DNA of 64,000 nucleotides from Ischnura elegans (lineage: Eukaryota > Arthropoda > Insecta > Odonata > Coenagrionidae). Shown here one piece after another: positions 20,841-33,245 of the stretch; position 1 is the stretch's first letter; every line of letters begins with the position of its first letter. The notes below the pieces were generated by a model, which saw only the letters and a list, made by a program, of their open reading frames with translations, did not search any database and was not told where the DNA came from. The DNA is taken from positions 3,906,001 to 3,970,000 of the forward strand of contig NC_060252.1 in assembly GCF_921293095.1 (NCBI RefSeq). Reading direction: 5' to 3'. The translations under genes and the position numbers were made by a program.

Positions 20841-23640
20841 TTTGCGAAAAAGACCTCAGCATTGCAGTACAGTGCGTTACTAATACGGACGTCGAAAATT
20901 CGGATTCATATTTGACAAAAAGCAAGTTCACTTACATGCATAAATATAAGCTTATGTTTGATAAAAAAAGTGTGATGAATTCATATTAATTCCTGTATTT
21001 TGATTCCTATATCGTACTTTCTTTATAGACAATCCGCTTAAGAGCAGTCGGAAGCCGTAAAATCGAAAATACCATTTATACAATTGATTTACATCGCTAA
21101 CATAAACATATTGTTTATGTCACAACCTAGGAAGCCTGAAATACATAAGCTTGAGCTTTCTCACTTTATAATTTAGTATACAAAAATTTCTTCCAAATTA
21201 AGAGAATATTTGTGGGATACGAAGTAGAGGAGATCATTATTAAGCGGATGTTAAAACACGTCTGGACCGTTGATACTGTGGATTCTTATTTAGCGGAAAA
21301 TGAGATGAAATGACTAAAAAGTACATACATACATGCATAGGAATGCTTAATTGAAATATTGCTTAAAAAGTTCATTAAAATGGTTATATATACCGAATTT
21401 AATTATTTAGCAACAAAACCATAGTGAATTCAAATTTTTTACAAATATTTTTTTCACGTTTAAGGTACATACAAACTTTTTGATAATGTGCGCTTGATCC
21501 CTAAGCAATTCTGATTATATAGCGACGCTCTACTTCACTTTGAACGAATGCAATCAGCTGGAAAGAAACGGGGGTTGGCCATTTGTTCAAACCTGTGATC
21601 GTCGGTTATGGTGGGTGTGGGGGAGGAGGAGTTTGGAGGTGGTGACCCAAACGGTTCCTCATAAATGCGCTGAGAATTGAAGGTCGCGGAAGGAAGAAAA
21701 GGTCGTTCTGATAAAGTCGCTTGTTACTTCCATGGATTGCATCGGCGGAGGACATGTGTTAAAGGAAATATAATCAAAATTTCGATCTTTTTCTTTCGTT
21801 TCATAAAAGAGACGCGCAATTCCAGTGATCAGATGTCAACATTGAAACCCCCACCTCAGTACTAATTCAGGAAACGGCGAAAGTTAGCATGGGAAATAGT
21901 CATAAAATGGACTTTAATTAAGGATAACTTTACTCCCAAAGAGGGAACCCTCTCCAGGGATGTTTGTATAGATTTACCCTATTCCCCGTCCTCATATCTA
22001 CTGAGCTATTCAGCGGTACCCACTAATTTTAGAATAATCACCAAACTCTGTGAAATTTTGCCAAAAATATCACTTATGATGGGTGTAGAAAATTCAGGTG
22101 AAATATATTGGGCTCTTGAGATAAGAATGAAAAGTTACGCGACGGAAGGTGAGTCATCTGTTTTTGGAGGAATTCAGAATTGTGAGACGACGTAGAGCGT
22201 GGGAGGGGATGGGTAGCCCAGTAGGTAGACTCCAATCTCACTTGAATTTAATTTTTTCAATTTTGAAAAATTTTTCACTCACGTGTTCAGGGTTATTCCA
22301 GTGAATTTCCGCTCCACCGGCGTGCTCGTACCATATGTTCTTCTCGCACTAAATTTCTTCTCACTTTCTGCTCATATCTGTGACAGCAGCCCTGACGAAT
22401 ACTAGGAATTCCTCAGCGCCTAGTTCAGCGTCACTGCACAATTACACAAAATAGAACGACATGAGAAAGGTTTTTGGAAGTTGATATACCGGACAATTAT
22501 TGTATGAATGTTATGATTTGAATAAATTATTTGTATTATCTTTAGTATCATCTTTATCTACATCACTGATGATGAGATAATTAAATACAAAAAGCGGCAA
22601 CTGCGAATGTCAATTATTAACCACATTTTTAGGATGTTAATTAAATCTTTCTGAGAAACGGGGAGGTAACCCGAGAAATCAAAGAAACACTAAAAACACG
22701 TTTGAGACTGATGAGAGAAAAGTAATGCAGGTAGTCCATGCAATGCAACCTGATAAATTCAGGGGATATTAATCGGGGTTGTGTATTAGAGTATATATAT
22801 ATTTGGGTGGGTTCACAAAAATTTAATTTATGCCATCGTTCATTCAATGTCTCATAGCGAAGGTTGGTTGAATAGACGTAAATATGAAAATGATAGATCA
22901 TAGGAGAACTGAGGGGAGAGCTGCGTCAAACCCATCTTCGGATTGCTGATCTGTGATGGCGGCAATTGATTCATAGGAATTGCACATTGACTATCACGTA
23001 ATCATGATCCCTCTCGTGCATTTCTGCTCCTCAAGCACATCCGTAACAAATTTCCCCATCACTCCGTACTCACATTCTCTGTAGGCAGGAAAACAGATAA
23101 AACGCAATTACTTTAGGATCATTGCCCAGAAAAACAGTAGCAAAGAAGTATGCTGCAAAAATACACATAATATACAGAAAATAAAAGATAGATACAAAAA
23201 ATAAGAGAGAGAGAGCGATTTAAAAAAATATTAAGAAGGTTTTTTTTCCTGACAATGAGAATCCATCGGAGAATACCAAAGTTTGAAATAATAATAGTTC
23301 TACCAGTATCACTTCTTGAGGATCTGTTGAGTTGATAGTTAACTAATGCGATTGAATCATAAAATACCAATAATCGACCATAATTTTTTTTGTATTATGA
23401 TAGAAGTTGGCCGACAACCGGCGCACTAAGAAATGGAATGCAGATTATGATAGCAATAAAAGCCCACAAAATAATAGTAATTTACTCACTCACTAAATCA
23501 CGGTCAATCACATTAGTTTCTTCGCAGCAAGCCGCTGTTTGCAACACGTTATCACCCTACACAAACCTCACGTGCACACATTTTTCACTCCTTCAAATTT
23601 CTCAAGCGTGCCCTGTGTGTACGCCGATGTTGATTAAGTT
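20841..23640. other. No supported feature
   Basis: About 2.8 kb without recognisable coding, repeat ends or RNA genes. A short TATATATATA tract lies near 22793 and a GAGAGAGAGAG tract near 23205. Confidence 0.4.
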
Positions 23641-23654
23641 AGGGACGGTGCACC

Positions 23655-23700
23655 GAGACTACATCAACGGACCACCGCGGTGGTCCGTTGATGTAGTCTC
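23655..23700. repeat. Perfect 46-bp palindrome, no spacer
   Basis: The left arm (23655-23677) begins GAGACTACATCAACGG and the right arm (23678-23700) is its exact reverse complement, ending CCGTTGATGTAGTCTC. The centre is CCGCGG. Symmetry stops at 23654/23701. The open frame crossing it is incidental. Confidence 0.95.
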
Positions 23701-24049
23701 TGGAACACTCACAGTGATGAAATAGTCTTTGAAATGACACTCGAGAATGAGTCATAGTCTTCTGACCGTCACAAGACAAGAAATTCCGCCAAAGTTAGGA
23801 AGTGGGGGGTTAGATCAATAATGGAATTTAGCAACGTCTGGTTGAATAGAGCACTGAAAGCGTTGGAGAGTCATAAGTGCCCAAGCACTGATACTGTCGA
23901 ACTTATTACGGACCGCAAGGAAAGGATAAGAGTTCTTTGGAAAATTAAATTATTTGAAATGAATTTAAATAAAATATTGCATTTTAAAAATAATTTCGAT
24001 GACATCCTACTCATTTATTTAAAACTGAAAGTCTATTTTAATATATTTA

Positions 24050-24175
24050 CGAAAATACATCGGCCATATGTTCGTGACGTCATAGGTGTCATCCAATCAC
24101 GTGCCGGCTCAACCTACGAATCTTCGGGAGCCTCGACCCGTCTCAGTTCGCTGAAAGTCGTCTTCGAGTGAAGAG
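24050..24175 (+). promoter_or_regulatory. Candidate promoter and first exon of a host gene
   Basis: Within about 30 bp lie a CRE-like TGACGTCAT, an inverted-CCAAT-type ATCCAATCA and the E-box CACGTG (24074-24105). About 40 bp downstream is TCAGTTCG near 24142, a good arthropod initiator. The transcript would run to AAGAG|GTAAGG with a consensus 5' splice site at 24176. The GC content is locally raised. No coding frame is needed in this exon, which would be 5' UTR. This is inferred from motifs only. Confidence 0.4.
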
Positions 24176-24895
24176 GTAAGGAATTAAGCCATGTTTAAGT
24201 TGCCGATTCCCTGTTTCATACCTACGCTATTACTTTTTTATTTTAGTGTTTAAGATATCAGTGAAATTGCTGTGCCGATAATTATACGTGAGCTGATTGC
24301 TTTATTGAGCTTTATTCCGTTTAAGAACATGTATTACCCTTAGCAAAGAACCTCAAGCTTTGATGGAAGTGTTTTCGTGATACCTTGGCTAGTGATTTGT
24401 ATGCTTTCATTGTTCCTGTCAAAATTACGAGGATAGTCGGGATGTTTTTTTCAATCCGTGCCTTGTTGTTATCGCTTATTGTCTTTCACGGTTCGATTGC
24501 AATAGTGATACGAGATACGTATAAATTGTTCATCATTGAGTGCGATGCCTAGTAATCTAGTTTCAGTAATGTTGTCCGCATGTCTCACGTATCAGATGAT
24601 GGACAATTGTCCATTGCAGCGATCCACTTGTCATATTGTGATAGTAACATGAGGTGTTCTCTATTTAATTTGATCTGATTTGAGCATTCGCGTATCGTCG
24701 ACGAAGTGCTTGAAGGTCATCCGTACGTGCTTCTTGAGTGATTTGTTAAGTGTTTTGAGAACAGCTAAAATGTAATGATTTGCCTCTCATCGTTGGCTAG
24801 AGGCGATTGCAATCGAGTTTCACGTCGTCTTAGCTCTCGCCGCAAGATAATCGTAAAGGAATTTCCGGGACTTTGTCACCAAGATAGTTGAATAA

Positions 24896-25548
24896 TAGGG
24901 TGGTTTCCAATTATTTTTTATTGCCTAAATTGAAAGATTATTACTCCTGGAGTACGTATTTCGCGCTTTTAGATTTTTAAATGACGATATCTATTTTTCG
25001 CGATTAAATGAAAAGTGAAAAATTTCAAGCGCGCAAAAACGCGACGCGTAAGTAGGAAAGTCCGTGCGACGCATTTCTAGTTCCCCCTCTCTCCTTGTGA
25101 AGTGACCTTGATCGAGACTCTGAGCGCTGATAGGACGCAGGATGCTAACGGATAGCTGAGTACCTTGCTGAATGGTAGCGCTTGGCTTAAAAAAGGTTTA
25201 TTAATACCTTATCAAACGAAGAAAACTTTCCGACCTTAGCCAGTTTTAATAGGTGATTATTAAGACATGTTTCCCTGAGCTCTGTGCCTCATGCATGCAT
25301 TGGTAACCTCAGACGATGTATAACTCCTATCCTCTCGTGTAGAAACTAGGTCCCTGTGACGTCACGCGGAGTGAAATCGCATGGGCGCCAATCTGGCCTT
25401 TTTCAAATGAGGATAAAATTTGACCCTTGCCATTCGTCTAAACCTGTATTTCAAAAACCAAATAATTTGTGTATTATGAATACACTAATGGTGGGTAACG
25501 AATCGCAATCAATGCCTATCGTTTTCTTTGATGAAGGAAACTACCCTA
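24896..25548 (+). mobile_element. TAGGGTGGTTTCC MITE, copy 2 (653 bp)
   Basis: Termini TAGGGTGGTTTCC and, inverted, TAGGGTAGTTTCC. It shares all internal blocks with the 7915 copy, including CTAGGTCCCTGTGACGTCAC with a perfect CRE octamer near 25357-25364. It sits inside the proposed 5' UTR intron 24176-26006. The open frame at 25356-25655 crosses its end and is not a gene. Confidence 0.85.
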
Positions 25549-26006
25549 TTGTAAGGCTGTGCCATTTCACCGCAGATTGCCTAACCTTGCAATTGCATGG
25601 TATTATTCGGAGATCATTCAAGATGTATTGCTTGATAATTCGTTTTGAGAGTTGAAATAGACGCCTTTCCTTTGTTGAAGTCGGCAAGTGGTTGTATTTG
25701 CTTAACTTTATCGAAAATATTAGGGAATTTCCTCGGAATTTACCCAGCCAAGACCTATCGGTTTTTTTATTTTGTCTTCTCGACCGTTTACTTAGATGGA
25801 CTAAGCAATCATAAAGGAAGGATTATCAAATAAGTCTATTACTTATCATTATTCATCAGCTTCGTTTTTTACATCAAATTCTCGTCGTAATAGCTTGATG
25901 GTGCTGCGATAATGTTTCAGTCTTCGAATTTTATGCATTTCGTACTCTCGGTTCGTGCATGACAACAGCATTGTGTTAACATGTGTCTTTCTCTGATTTA
26001 TTTCAG

Positions 26007-26100
26007 TGCATCCAGTCCATAAGAAAGTTGTGGTGTGTCAGTTACGAGTGGCATTGACTGGAATTCTTGTTCATTGGAGAGTGATCCTTAGGAATGGATT
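26007..26100 (+). CDS. Candidate second exon with start codon (unknown host gene)
   Basis: The 3' splice site TTTATTTCAG ends at 26006 and a consensus donor GTAAGT starts at 26101. The 94-bp exon ends GGAATGGATT, so translation could start at the ATG at 26094 with the codons Met-Asp and then one base of a split codon. With the first exon at 24.1 kb this gives a plausible two-exon gene start and a 1.83-kb intron. I could not find the next coding exon in the following sequence, so the protein is unknown and the gene is a hypothesis. Confidence 0.35.
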
Positions 26101-28285
26101 GTAAGTAAATTTCAATTTTCAATATTACACGACATTTTATTATGTTATATGCCAAATTGTTGCCATTGATAATCCTTAGTCTTTACTTGAAATAGAAGAT
26201 TTTTCACTGGATTATATACTTAAGTCTAGGCAAAAACAATTTTTTTATTTGACTTGTTCCGCCTTGAATGGAGTTCTTAAAAATTTCAAATTCCAGTGAA
26301 AATACCGATAAAGATGCGTGGAGATTTGTGCGTTTAGGTTTTTTCATTCAATTCCAAAGGTAAAGGCGACGAATTTCCTTTGCACAGTTAACTTGTTTCA
26401 AAAGTGGCTCCTATAGCTTAACTGCACTTGTGTATTCGTTATGAATATCAACGTCCTCTGAATACGCTTGGCGAGTGTTCTTTTGAGTATGCTGGCACTT
26501 GGTGAATCAGTGGATTGGTTTGGATCTTTGGAACATTAAGACGTTTATGTCCCAATACTACTTATTGTTTGATCTACGGCTTTCGACAACATTTAAACCT
26601 AATAATTAATCTTGATAGTTTTGTCTTGTAGAAACTGACGGAAAATCTATAGAAGCGAGCGTTAGAATCCACAGTATGGTTAAGTTATGGCAATGGCTCC
26701 TGACTTCATCATTCTTTTCCTCCGAATGCATGTGTCAAGTCAGTTGAGGATTATCTTTATTTAAGAGATCCTTGCTATGGGTATTTGCGTGTAACAACTA
26801 AACAACCTACTCGGCTGTTTTTTTTCAAACTTCTTGTCACTTAATAGCGCGTTTATTGTAGTTATTGTCACTTTATTCTTTTCCAAAGATATTATAATTT
26901 GAATGGCTGTGTCACATACTTCCAGATTTAGATGTTTTAATAAGCAATGTCTCCTCAATTAGAAAATAATTCTTAATGTTCTGAAAATTTTGGTTTAAAA
27001 TACGGTTAAATAATTGAAACTTACTTGCTCACACCTTTGCTTCCTGAATTTTACGGAAGAGAGAAGCTGACCATCATACTGATTGACCTGGTTATTTAGT
27101 GTTTTGATAAAGCTTTGGCAGTTCCAAAGACGGGTTTGTTTAGGTCCTTCTTGTTTCAAAAGTTTCCCTCGTTGCTGAAGTCGAATGCTCTTCGGCCGGT
27201 AGCAGCGGCGCCGCGCCGTGGGTATGCTATCCGCTGAACTCTCAAGGGGAAAGGGAGGGGGAGGGTACAGGCTTACTCCAAGGCCAAGAAGGGCGTGCTT
27301 TCTAGCGAAACCTGGACAACCTTAACTGTTCCCACGGAAATGGTAGAATATTCTATATTGCACAGATATTTCTGTAGATGTTGCAGAATTTCTTTTCTGT
27401 ACATGTTGTATCTCGTGTGTAATCTTTTCAGGCTTGACTTGGTGGAAATACGATGTATCCATGATAAAATATAAATTGCAAATGGTAATTTCAACACTTT
27501 AATTTAAGACTGCACTTTGTATTGGGCGATTTACGGCACAGACTGACGTACTTAGGAATACTCAAGGCACTGGTTGTTGAAATACGCGTTTAGATTGGCC
27601 ACGCGCATGTTGATAGAGAGTTTAAAATATAACTTAACCTTAACTGCCTTACTAGCATCACTTACAATTAGTAATTAGGTATTGGAGTTAGAGAGTAGGA
27701 AGAAATATAAGTATAAGAAATTATCATCAGTAGTTTATTTTGTATCATGGATATGTTGTCCCTCGTTTCTGCAGCCACAATTTACAACATAACTCCATTT
27801 TCAACCTTTTATTTCTACATATGTATTTCATGTCATCGTAGAAAGGGCATCCCATTTACATCGCCAATACTTATTCGTATGAAGTTCTCGATCATAATTT
27901 GTCTTTTACCAAGAATTTTTCCTTTTATAATGTTCTGAATGGAGTTGTGTTGCATGAGTAGGTAAGTAACCGACTAGTGTTGCTTTTTTATTTTGATTTT
28001 TTCCCTTAGATATTTTTCCTACTGGGCTTCCTGCGGTAATTTCTCAATTACTTTTCTGTCGGTCTACCAATTTCTTGTAACCCTCCTCCTTTGGGGAACC
28101 GAGCAAAGTACCATTAACTCTTAACTTTACGAAGAGACTTTTCTTTAATTGAAAGGTTTTCTTGGCTAACGATGTCCTTCTTTTGGCCTCAGTGTAACAG
28201 ATGATATAATTCTCTAGTATATTATTGGCGTGAAATCACTGCATGACGTAGGCGTCATGACGACATACTGAGACAGATTTCGTTG
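26101..28285. other. Possible intron; no supported feature
   Basis: AT-rich sequence with a short GC-rich patch near 27195-27260. No exon with coding character and no repeat end could be supported. If the gene proposed at 24.1-26.1 kb is real this would be its second intron. Confidence 0.3.
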
Positions 28286-28289
28286 TTCC

Positions 28290-28430
28290 ATCTTCCTCGG
28301 ATGATTTTAAAAATATTTTCCCCCACTAATCCTATCACTTCCTAATTTCTTACTCGAGCGAACGCCTTTCGTTCTTTCATCATTCTTCGGTAGCACCACA
28401 TTTCGAATACATTATCCATTATTGACATTT
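28290..28430 (-). pseudogene. RTE-like LINE relic (short)
   Basis: The block containing CACTTCCTAATTTCTTAC, then TCTTTCATCATTCTTCGG and CACATTTCGAATAC, matches the corresponding block of the larger RTE-like relic at 37680-37760 (CACTTCCTCATTTACCAC, TCTTCATCATTCTTTGG, CACGTTTCGAATGC). On the minus strand this encodes the region before the C-terminus. Too short and broken to translate well. Confidence 0.5.
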
Positions 28431-29352
28431 TTGTTGATGATCCTGAGAAAATGATTTCCTATTCCCAAGCCTCATTCATTTCTGTCCGCGATTTGATTGC
28501 CATACCAAACCTATCACTTTAATTTGCGCATTTGACTTACCTGCTTCCTCGTTTCGGAATGTGAAAAACTCAAATGTTGTTATGGGCCATGAGAAACTTC
28601 CCGCTTGAGATTGGAATATAGTGTTTAATCCAATTTATATTGATGCCAAACTAATTTTTTTAAATTCTAATATTAAAAGTAATGTAATTATGGTTGCTCT
28701 TCATTGGGCTTGTACTCTAAATCGTCATTAATCCCCATAGTTCAGCTCCGCTATTATGAAGATAATATCATAAATAAATTGACTCCACCGGACATTTTAT
28801 AGGCCAATGGAACCTAAGTTATTCTAGTTCTTCTGAGAGCGCCGAAACTTAGTTAAGACACGGGTTCTCAGCCGCCTCTATTACACACAAATTTTCTTCA
28901 TCATAAGTGACGCAACTCAAACCTGGCGCGAACTGAGGAACCTTCGGTCTCATTCGGCCTCGTGTCAATTGCCTCCTGTTAAATATCTCCGTTGCAAAAA
29001 CTTTGAGTACATGGAAAATGAAAGAATTTACTTTGTTAAGTTCACTTACATATTTGAGACCCGGTTATTATCGTCATCGTCAGGTTAACTCTATTATGAA
29101 ACCCGGGCCGTGTTTTATCGAGTATTTTAATGAACCGATCAACATTTTTTTCTTTCATTTCACTTTTTCCTTTTCTTCAAGCCTGAAGTCATTAGGTATG
29201 AGCCTGATCAGTATTTCATTTCTGCCGCTCATAATCAAAATGATCGCTTTGTCTCTGCCTCTTTTGATTGTATTCTCGTGACTTTCAATAATTAAGGTTT
29301 CTATTTCCAACATATTACTCTTGAAATTCTACCCAAAATATATGGCCCATTC

Positions 29353-29616
29353 CAGTAGGGCAGCCAGGAATTTCGCTCGGGGGGGGGAGTCCAAAACCAG
29401 GGGGGAATTTAAAAAAATAAGGTCCTGGGTAGAGGATTTTAAACTAATTTAACACTTTTAATAATCGAAAAAACTTCATTTGTCAAAGAAATCCTTTGTA
29501 AATGATGCTTTTTCAATATTTTGTTTTCTTACATGAAGGACAATGATTGTGTTTTTATATTTCTGGGGTGGGGGGGGGTTCAGACCCCCCGGGTACCCCT
29601 CCTTGCTACGCCACTG
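29353..29616. mobile_element. hAT-type MITE, 264 bp
   Basis: Ends CAGTAGGGCAGCCAGGAA and, inverted, CAGTGGCGTAGCAAGGA. It is flanked by GCCCATTC (29345-29352) and GCCCGTTC (29617-29624), an 8-bp TSD with one mismatch. Long G runs sit near both ends. Confidence 0.8.
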
Positions 29617-29624
29617 GCCCGTTC

Positions 29625-30430
29625 CCTAACCCACTCATCCGGGGTTGATGGAATTTCAAATTTCATCATTCGTAAACTCCCCGCTAAATTGTCATCATAA
29701 CTGCTTTTAAATATTCAGCTATCTGTATCCAGCTCATTTTTTTCTATAATATGGAAAATGCACTCGTTAGACCCGTCAGCAAAGTCCGAAAGCCCTCCTC
29801 CCATGCCGATTTCCGCCCAATGTTGAATCTAAGTGCCTTGTGCCTTCTTTGAGAAAATGATTCATCGCCAAGTGTCTGATTGCCTTTCTGCCAAGGCGGC
29901 ACATTCAATCTAGTTTTCGTGAAGGCGTCTGTGCCAGGGCGGTCAGGTCGGCTGGTGGGCAAACGCCGAGGGCCTTAGGGTCCACCCCCCCACAACGCTC
30001 GCATTTATCGCGAAGCATTCATGAAAAGAGTTATAAAAATGACTCAGGTTGCTTGAACGAAATTTTTTTGCGATTATGAAATTCTACGTTGTCATTAGTT
30101 TGCCATATTTACAACATACTCAGCGTAAAAATAAAACAAAAAATAAATACAATAAAGATGTCAGAATATAATATAGAACCTGATGCTTTTCTGGAAAGGG
30201 GTTTTCCCACAGGTTATTTTAGAGGTCTATTTTTTAGATTTCTGTGCAGTTTCAAAGATGAAGTTCAATAAGTAGATTATAGAACCATATTACATTATTA
30301 AACTTTATTCGCTGTGAATTCTCTCCATTCATAGAATTTTTACTTACAAATTGCTACTTTTTATTACCTTTCATCTAGTTTTTAAGAACCAGAATTGCGT
30401 CAAAATCCATTAGCGGGCATTCAATTTCCT
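29625..30430. other. No supported feature
   Basis: No gene. A short GC-rich segment near 29895-29990 ends in CACCCCCCCAC. Confidence 0.4.
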
Positions 30431-30435
30431 AAAAT

Positions 30436-30765
30436 ATGCCAGTGGGAGGGGGGGGCGAATCCCCTGCTAAAGAGTCCCTCAGTGCGCAATCCGCATTTCT
30501 TAATGTTACTGATGATATCCGTTGTGCAACGGATCGTAGGAAGGTAACCATTATGGTCCTCTTCGATTTCAGCAAAGAATTTGATCGTGTTAACCATTCA
30601 CTCCTGCAAAAATTGAGAAACCTCAACTATTCCTGTTCTGTTTTAAATTGCTTCCATTCATATCTTGAAAATCGAACTGAGGCAGTAGTAGGAGCCAACA
30701 GCAACAGATCGACTTGGGTTACCTCATTTATATCACTTCAATGGGCTCTACGTCTACACTAGCAT
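30436..30765 (+). pseudogene. Jockey-like LINE RT fragment
   Basis: The frame reads FLNVTDDIRCATDRRKVTIM, then VLFDFSKEFDRVNHSLLQKL, SVLNCFHSYLENRTEAVVG and STWVTSF. These are the RT blocks that precede the PQG motif in Jockey-type elements (D-F-S-K-A-F-D-x-V-N-H, S-Y-L-x-N-R-x-x-x-V). Frame and similarity end near 30765, before the catalytic YADD block. The minus-strand element at 57.8-58.7 kb has the same VLFDFSK-x-FDRV block and is a relative. Confidence 0.75.
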
Positions 30766-30769
30766 GGTG

Positions 30770-31785
30770 GTGAGGCGGATCGGGCACCCATCTTATTGAT
30801 TTGTCTGAAATGGTGAACTGTAGCCGACTTCCAAAAACAATGCGCTAGAGTAGTTTGGAATAAAATTTGTAATGTAAGTGATCAAGTAATGCTAGTAGAT
30901 CTCATGGCGCAAGACTGCTATAACAATCCCAAACAAGAAGTGAAACAATAGCTTATGCGGAAAATAATAAAGTAATCCAGTACGCGGAGTTGTTTTATAT
31001 TTTTCAATGGTTTCCCAAGATACTAGGGAATTGGTGCCAAATACGTCTCTCATCGCTTGAGTTAGATTTTTGGCATACATTTTTCGTGGTAAAAATGTTT
31101 TCCCGTAAAAGAGGCTGTTGTCAGAATGTAATGTTGAAAGAGTCTATCTCGTCATGAACTTTCGACGACAAACCGCGCAATGACGAGCGTACCTCGTCAT
31201 CGGATTTTCATAATAGTAGCACTATTTAGAGGAAAAATATAATCATTTTGAGAGCTTAAAAATTTTAAACAATACAAAGTATACATAAATTATTCGAGTA
31301 GCGATAGCTGTGTTTTCCATGTTTAATTATAACACTTTATTTCACGGTTCTTAGTTGATTACAAATTACAAAATATCATTTCATTACCTACCATTTAAAA
31401 GAGAACCACAGAAAAAAATAAATAGATAATAGGAGCACGATATTCGAAAAATTAATGGAATTGGAAGGGGTTAAAATCGAGAGGGAGGCCTCGATATAGG
31501 GAAGGGAGGTGGTCGGTGAAGGACGAAGGCTGAGACGGTGGTCACAAACAACTAGGACGATATTGCATTTTGACGGATATCATTCGAAATAAGGATAGGC
31601 AGGCCATGCGTGACTTGGTGCTCCAGAACTCGTATATCGGATATAATTGGTCCAGAGGGTAGATTTAATTTTTGGATGTTGACCATACCATTCAGATGCA
31701 GTTTCTCCGGGTCAAGCGGATAACAGCACAAGGCGAAAATGTCTTTAGCTGGGTACTACGAAAGCCTTCTCAACATCATCATCAT
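30770..31785. other. No supported feature
   Basis: A small inverted motif pair CTCGTCAT / ATGACGAG occurs at about 31148-31200. Nothing else was recognised. Confidence 0.4.
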
Positions 31786-31865
31786 AAGGTATCGATCAGA
31801 CGATTGGTTTGATGCAGCTCTCCACCCAATTCCCTATTAATCTCATCATAAAACTAGTAATTATT
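31786..31865 (-). mobile_element. LINE 3'-end remnant with CAT-repeat tail
   Basis: CATCATCATAAGG, then CAGACGATTGGTTTGATGCA then GCTCTCCACCCA. The same signature occurs at 34377 (linked to RT coding) and at 45790. Read on the minus strand it ends in a short ATG-repeat tail, as expected for a LINE 3' end. Confidence 0.4.
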
Positions 31866-32635
31866 CAGTTCTACATACATCGACAGCTACTCAATGGATC
31901 CCATTCGATGCCCCCCTCTGATCCACTTGCCCTTTAATGGCCGCATTGGGCAGAATCAACAGTTGCGGATCCGGAAGGATCTTTTTTGCTGAACGACCGA
32001 TAGTAGCTCTACGGTGTTACTGATCAGAATGGATCAGACGCCATTTTTACACCAAAGAAAATCTCCGATTGCGATCCGGAACATATTGAATAGTAATATG
32101 GCTGCGACCATTACGTCTTCTGCTATGATCACGAACAGATAGGTTTATGGAGGAGTGACGTTTTAAATACTAGATTTTGAAGACATACTTGTAAAACTGG
32201 CTTCTTTGTCATCAATTAAATAAAAGAATTGGTTACTTAAGTATATCATTTGAAATAAACTATCTAATAAGATGCAGCCGAGGTCACGAATTGTATTTGA
32301 AATGTTTTCAAATCTGAGAATATTTTCCCCTGTTTCCCTCGGTTTTCTTAATCGGATAATTTTCTCTTGATTCCAATAATAAAAACAGGCGCGGACGGAT
32401 CTGAGGTAATCTCTTGATTTCTTATGATTATCCACGTTCACTTAGTGTCATAATACTGAGATTGAAATGTTGATTTCTTTTTCGGATTCACTCTTAAAAA
32501 TCTAGCCTCACGAATTAAATCTAACATGACCTACATCAGACCTACGTATATCTTGATAGGACTGATTAAATTTTCTCATCGCCTTCCATAGGCTTTGAGG
32601 ACATTTCTGTACTATTCCTCTTAAGACTTACTCAT
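31866..32635. other. No supported feature
   Basis: Nothing recognised. Confidence 0.4.
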
Positions 32636-33245
32636 TCGTCTACATCTACGTAATACCCTGCGAGCCACCTCTAGGGTGTTTCGTAGGGGGTGATCCTTCA
32701 CCAGCATACAGCATGTAATTGGACTCCCACATGCACACCACACGGTCCAAAAAACGCCACGCATACTAACAAATTATACTACCATATGCTGTTAGAAATA
32801 ATAATAAAATTAAGAAACATGCATTAAGTTTTACATAGGTTAGTAGGCTACACTACAAGTCATGCAATCTATTTATGAGTTCTATTGCTGCCGTTATAAT
32901 CTCTTATTGATCGTGGAAAAAAAGACATTCTGAATCTGTTCTACAATCTATCTCTCTTATTTTATTTATATGATCCGATCTTCCCTAGTATGTTGGCGTC
33001 CGTAAGATATGGTTAACTTCGTCAGAAAAGACACTGCTCTTGAATTTATCTAAAAGGTTTAGTCTATTTTTCAATCTACGGTCCGACAGAGATTCCCATC
33101 CGAGTTTATCTAAGAGGTCAGTTACACTAACAAGACTATCGTAACGACCTTTCACATACCTGGCAGCTCTTCTTTGCACGCGTTCCAACTCTGTTGTTAA
33201 GCCTTTTTCATGAGGGTCCCAAACACTGGCAGCGTATTCCAAATG
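32636..33245 (-). pseudogene. 5'-truncated CR1/Jockey-like LINE, same family as 15063
   Basis: The minus strand reads MEYAASVWDPHEKGLTTELE, then RVQRRAARYVKGRYDSLVSV and DKLGWESLSDRRLKNRLNLL up to HILRTPTY, with the final ~35 codons decayed. Residues are nearly identical to the 15-kb copy. The 3' UTR continues to GGTATTACGTAGATGTAGA at about 32641. The 5' truncation falls at about 33245, inside the C-terminal domain. Confidence 0.85.

Noticed and set aside
23390-23725. 111-codon open frame crossing the palindrome
   Set aside because: The reading frame includes both palindrome arms and no domain; it is considered chance.
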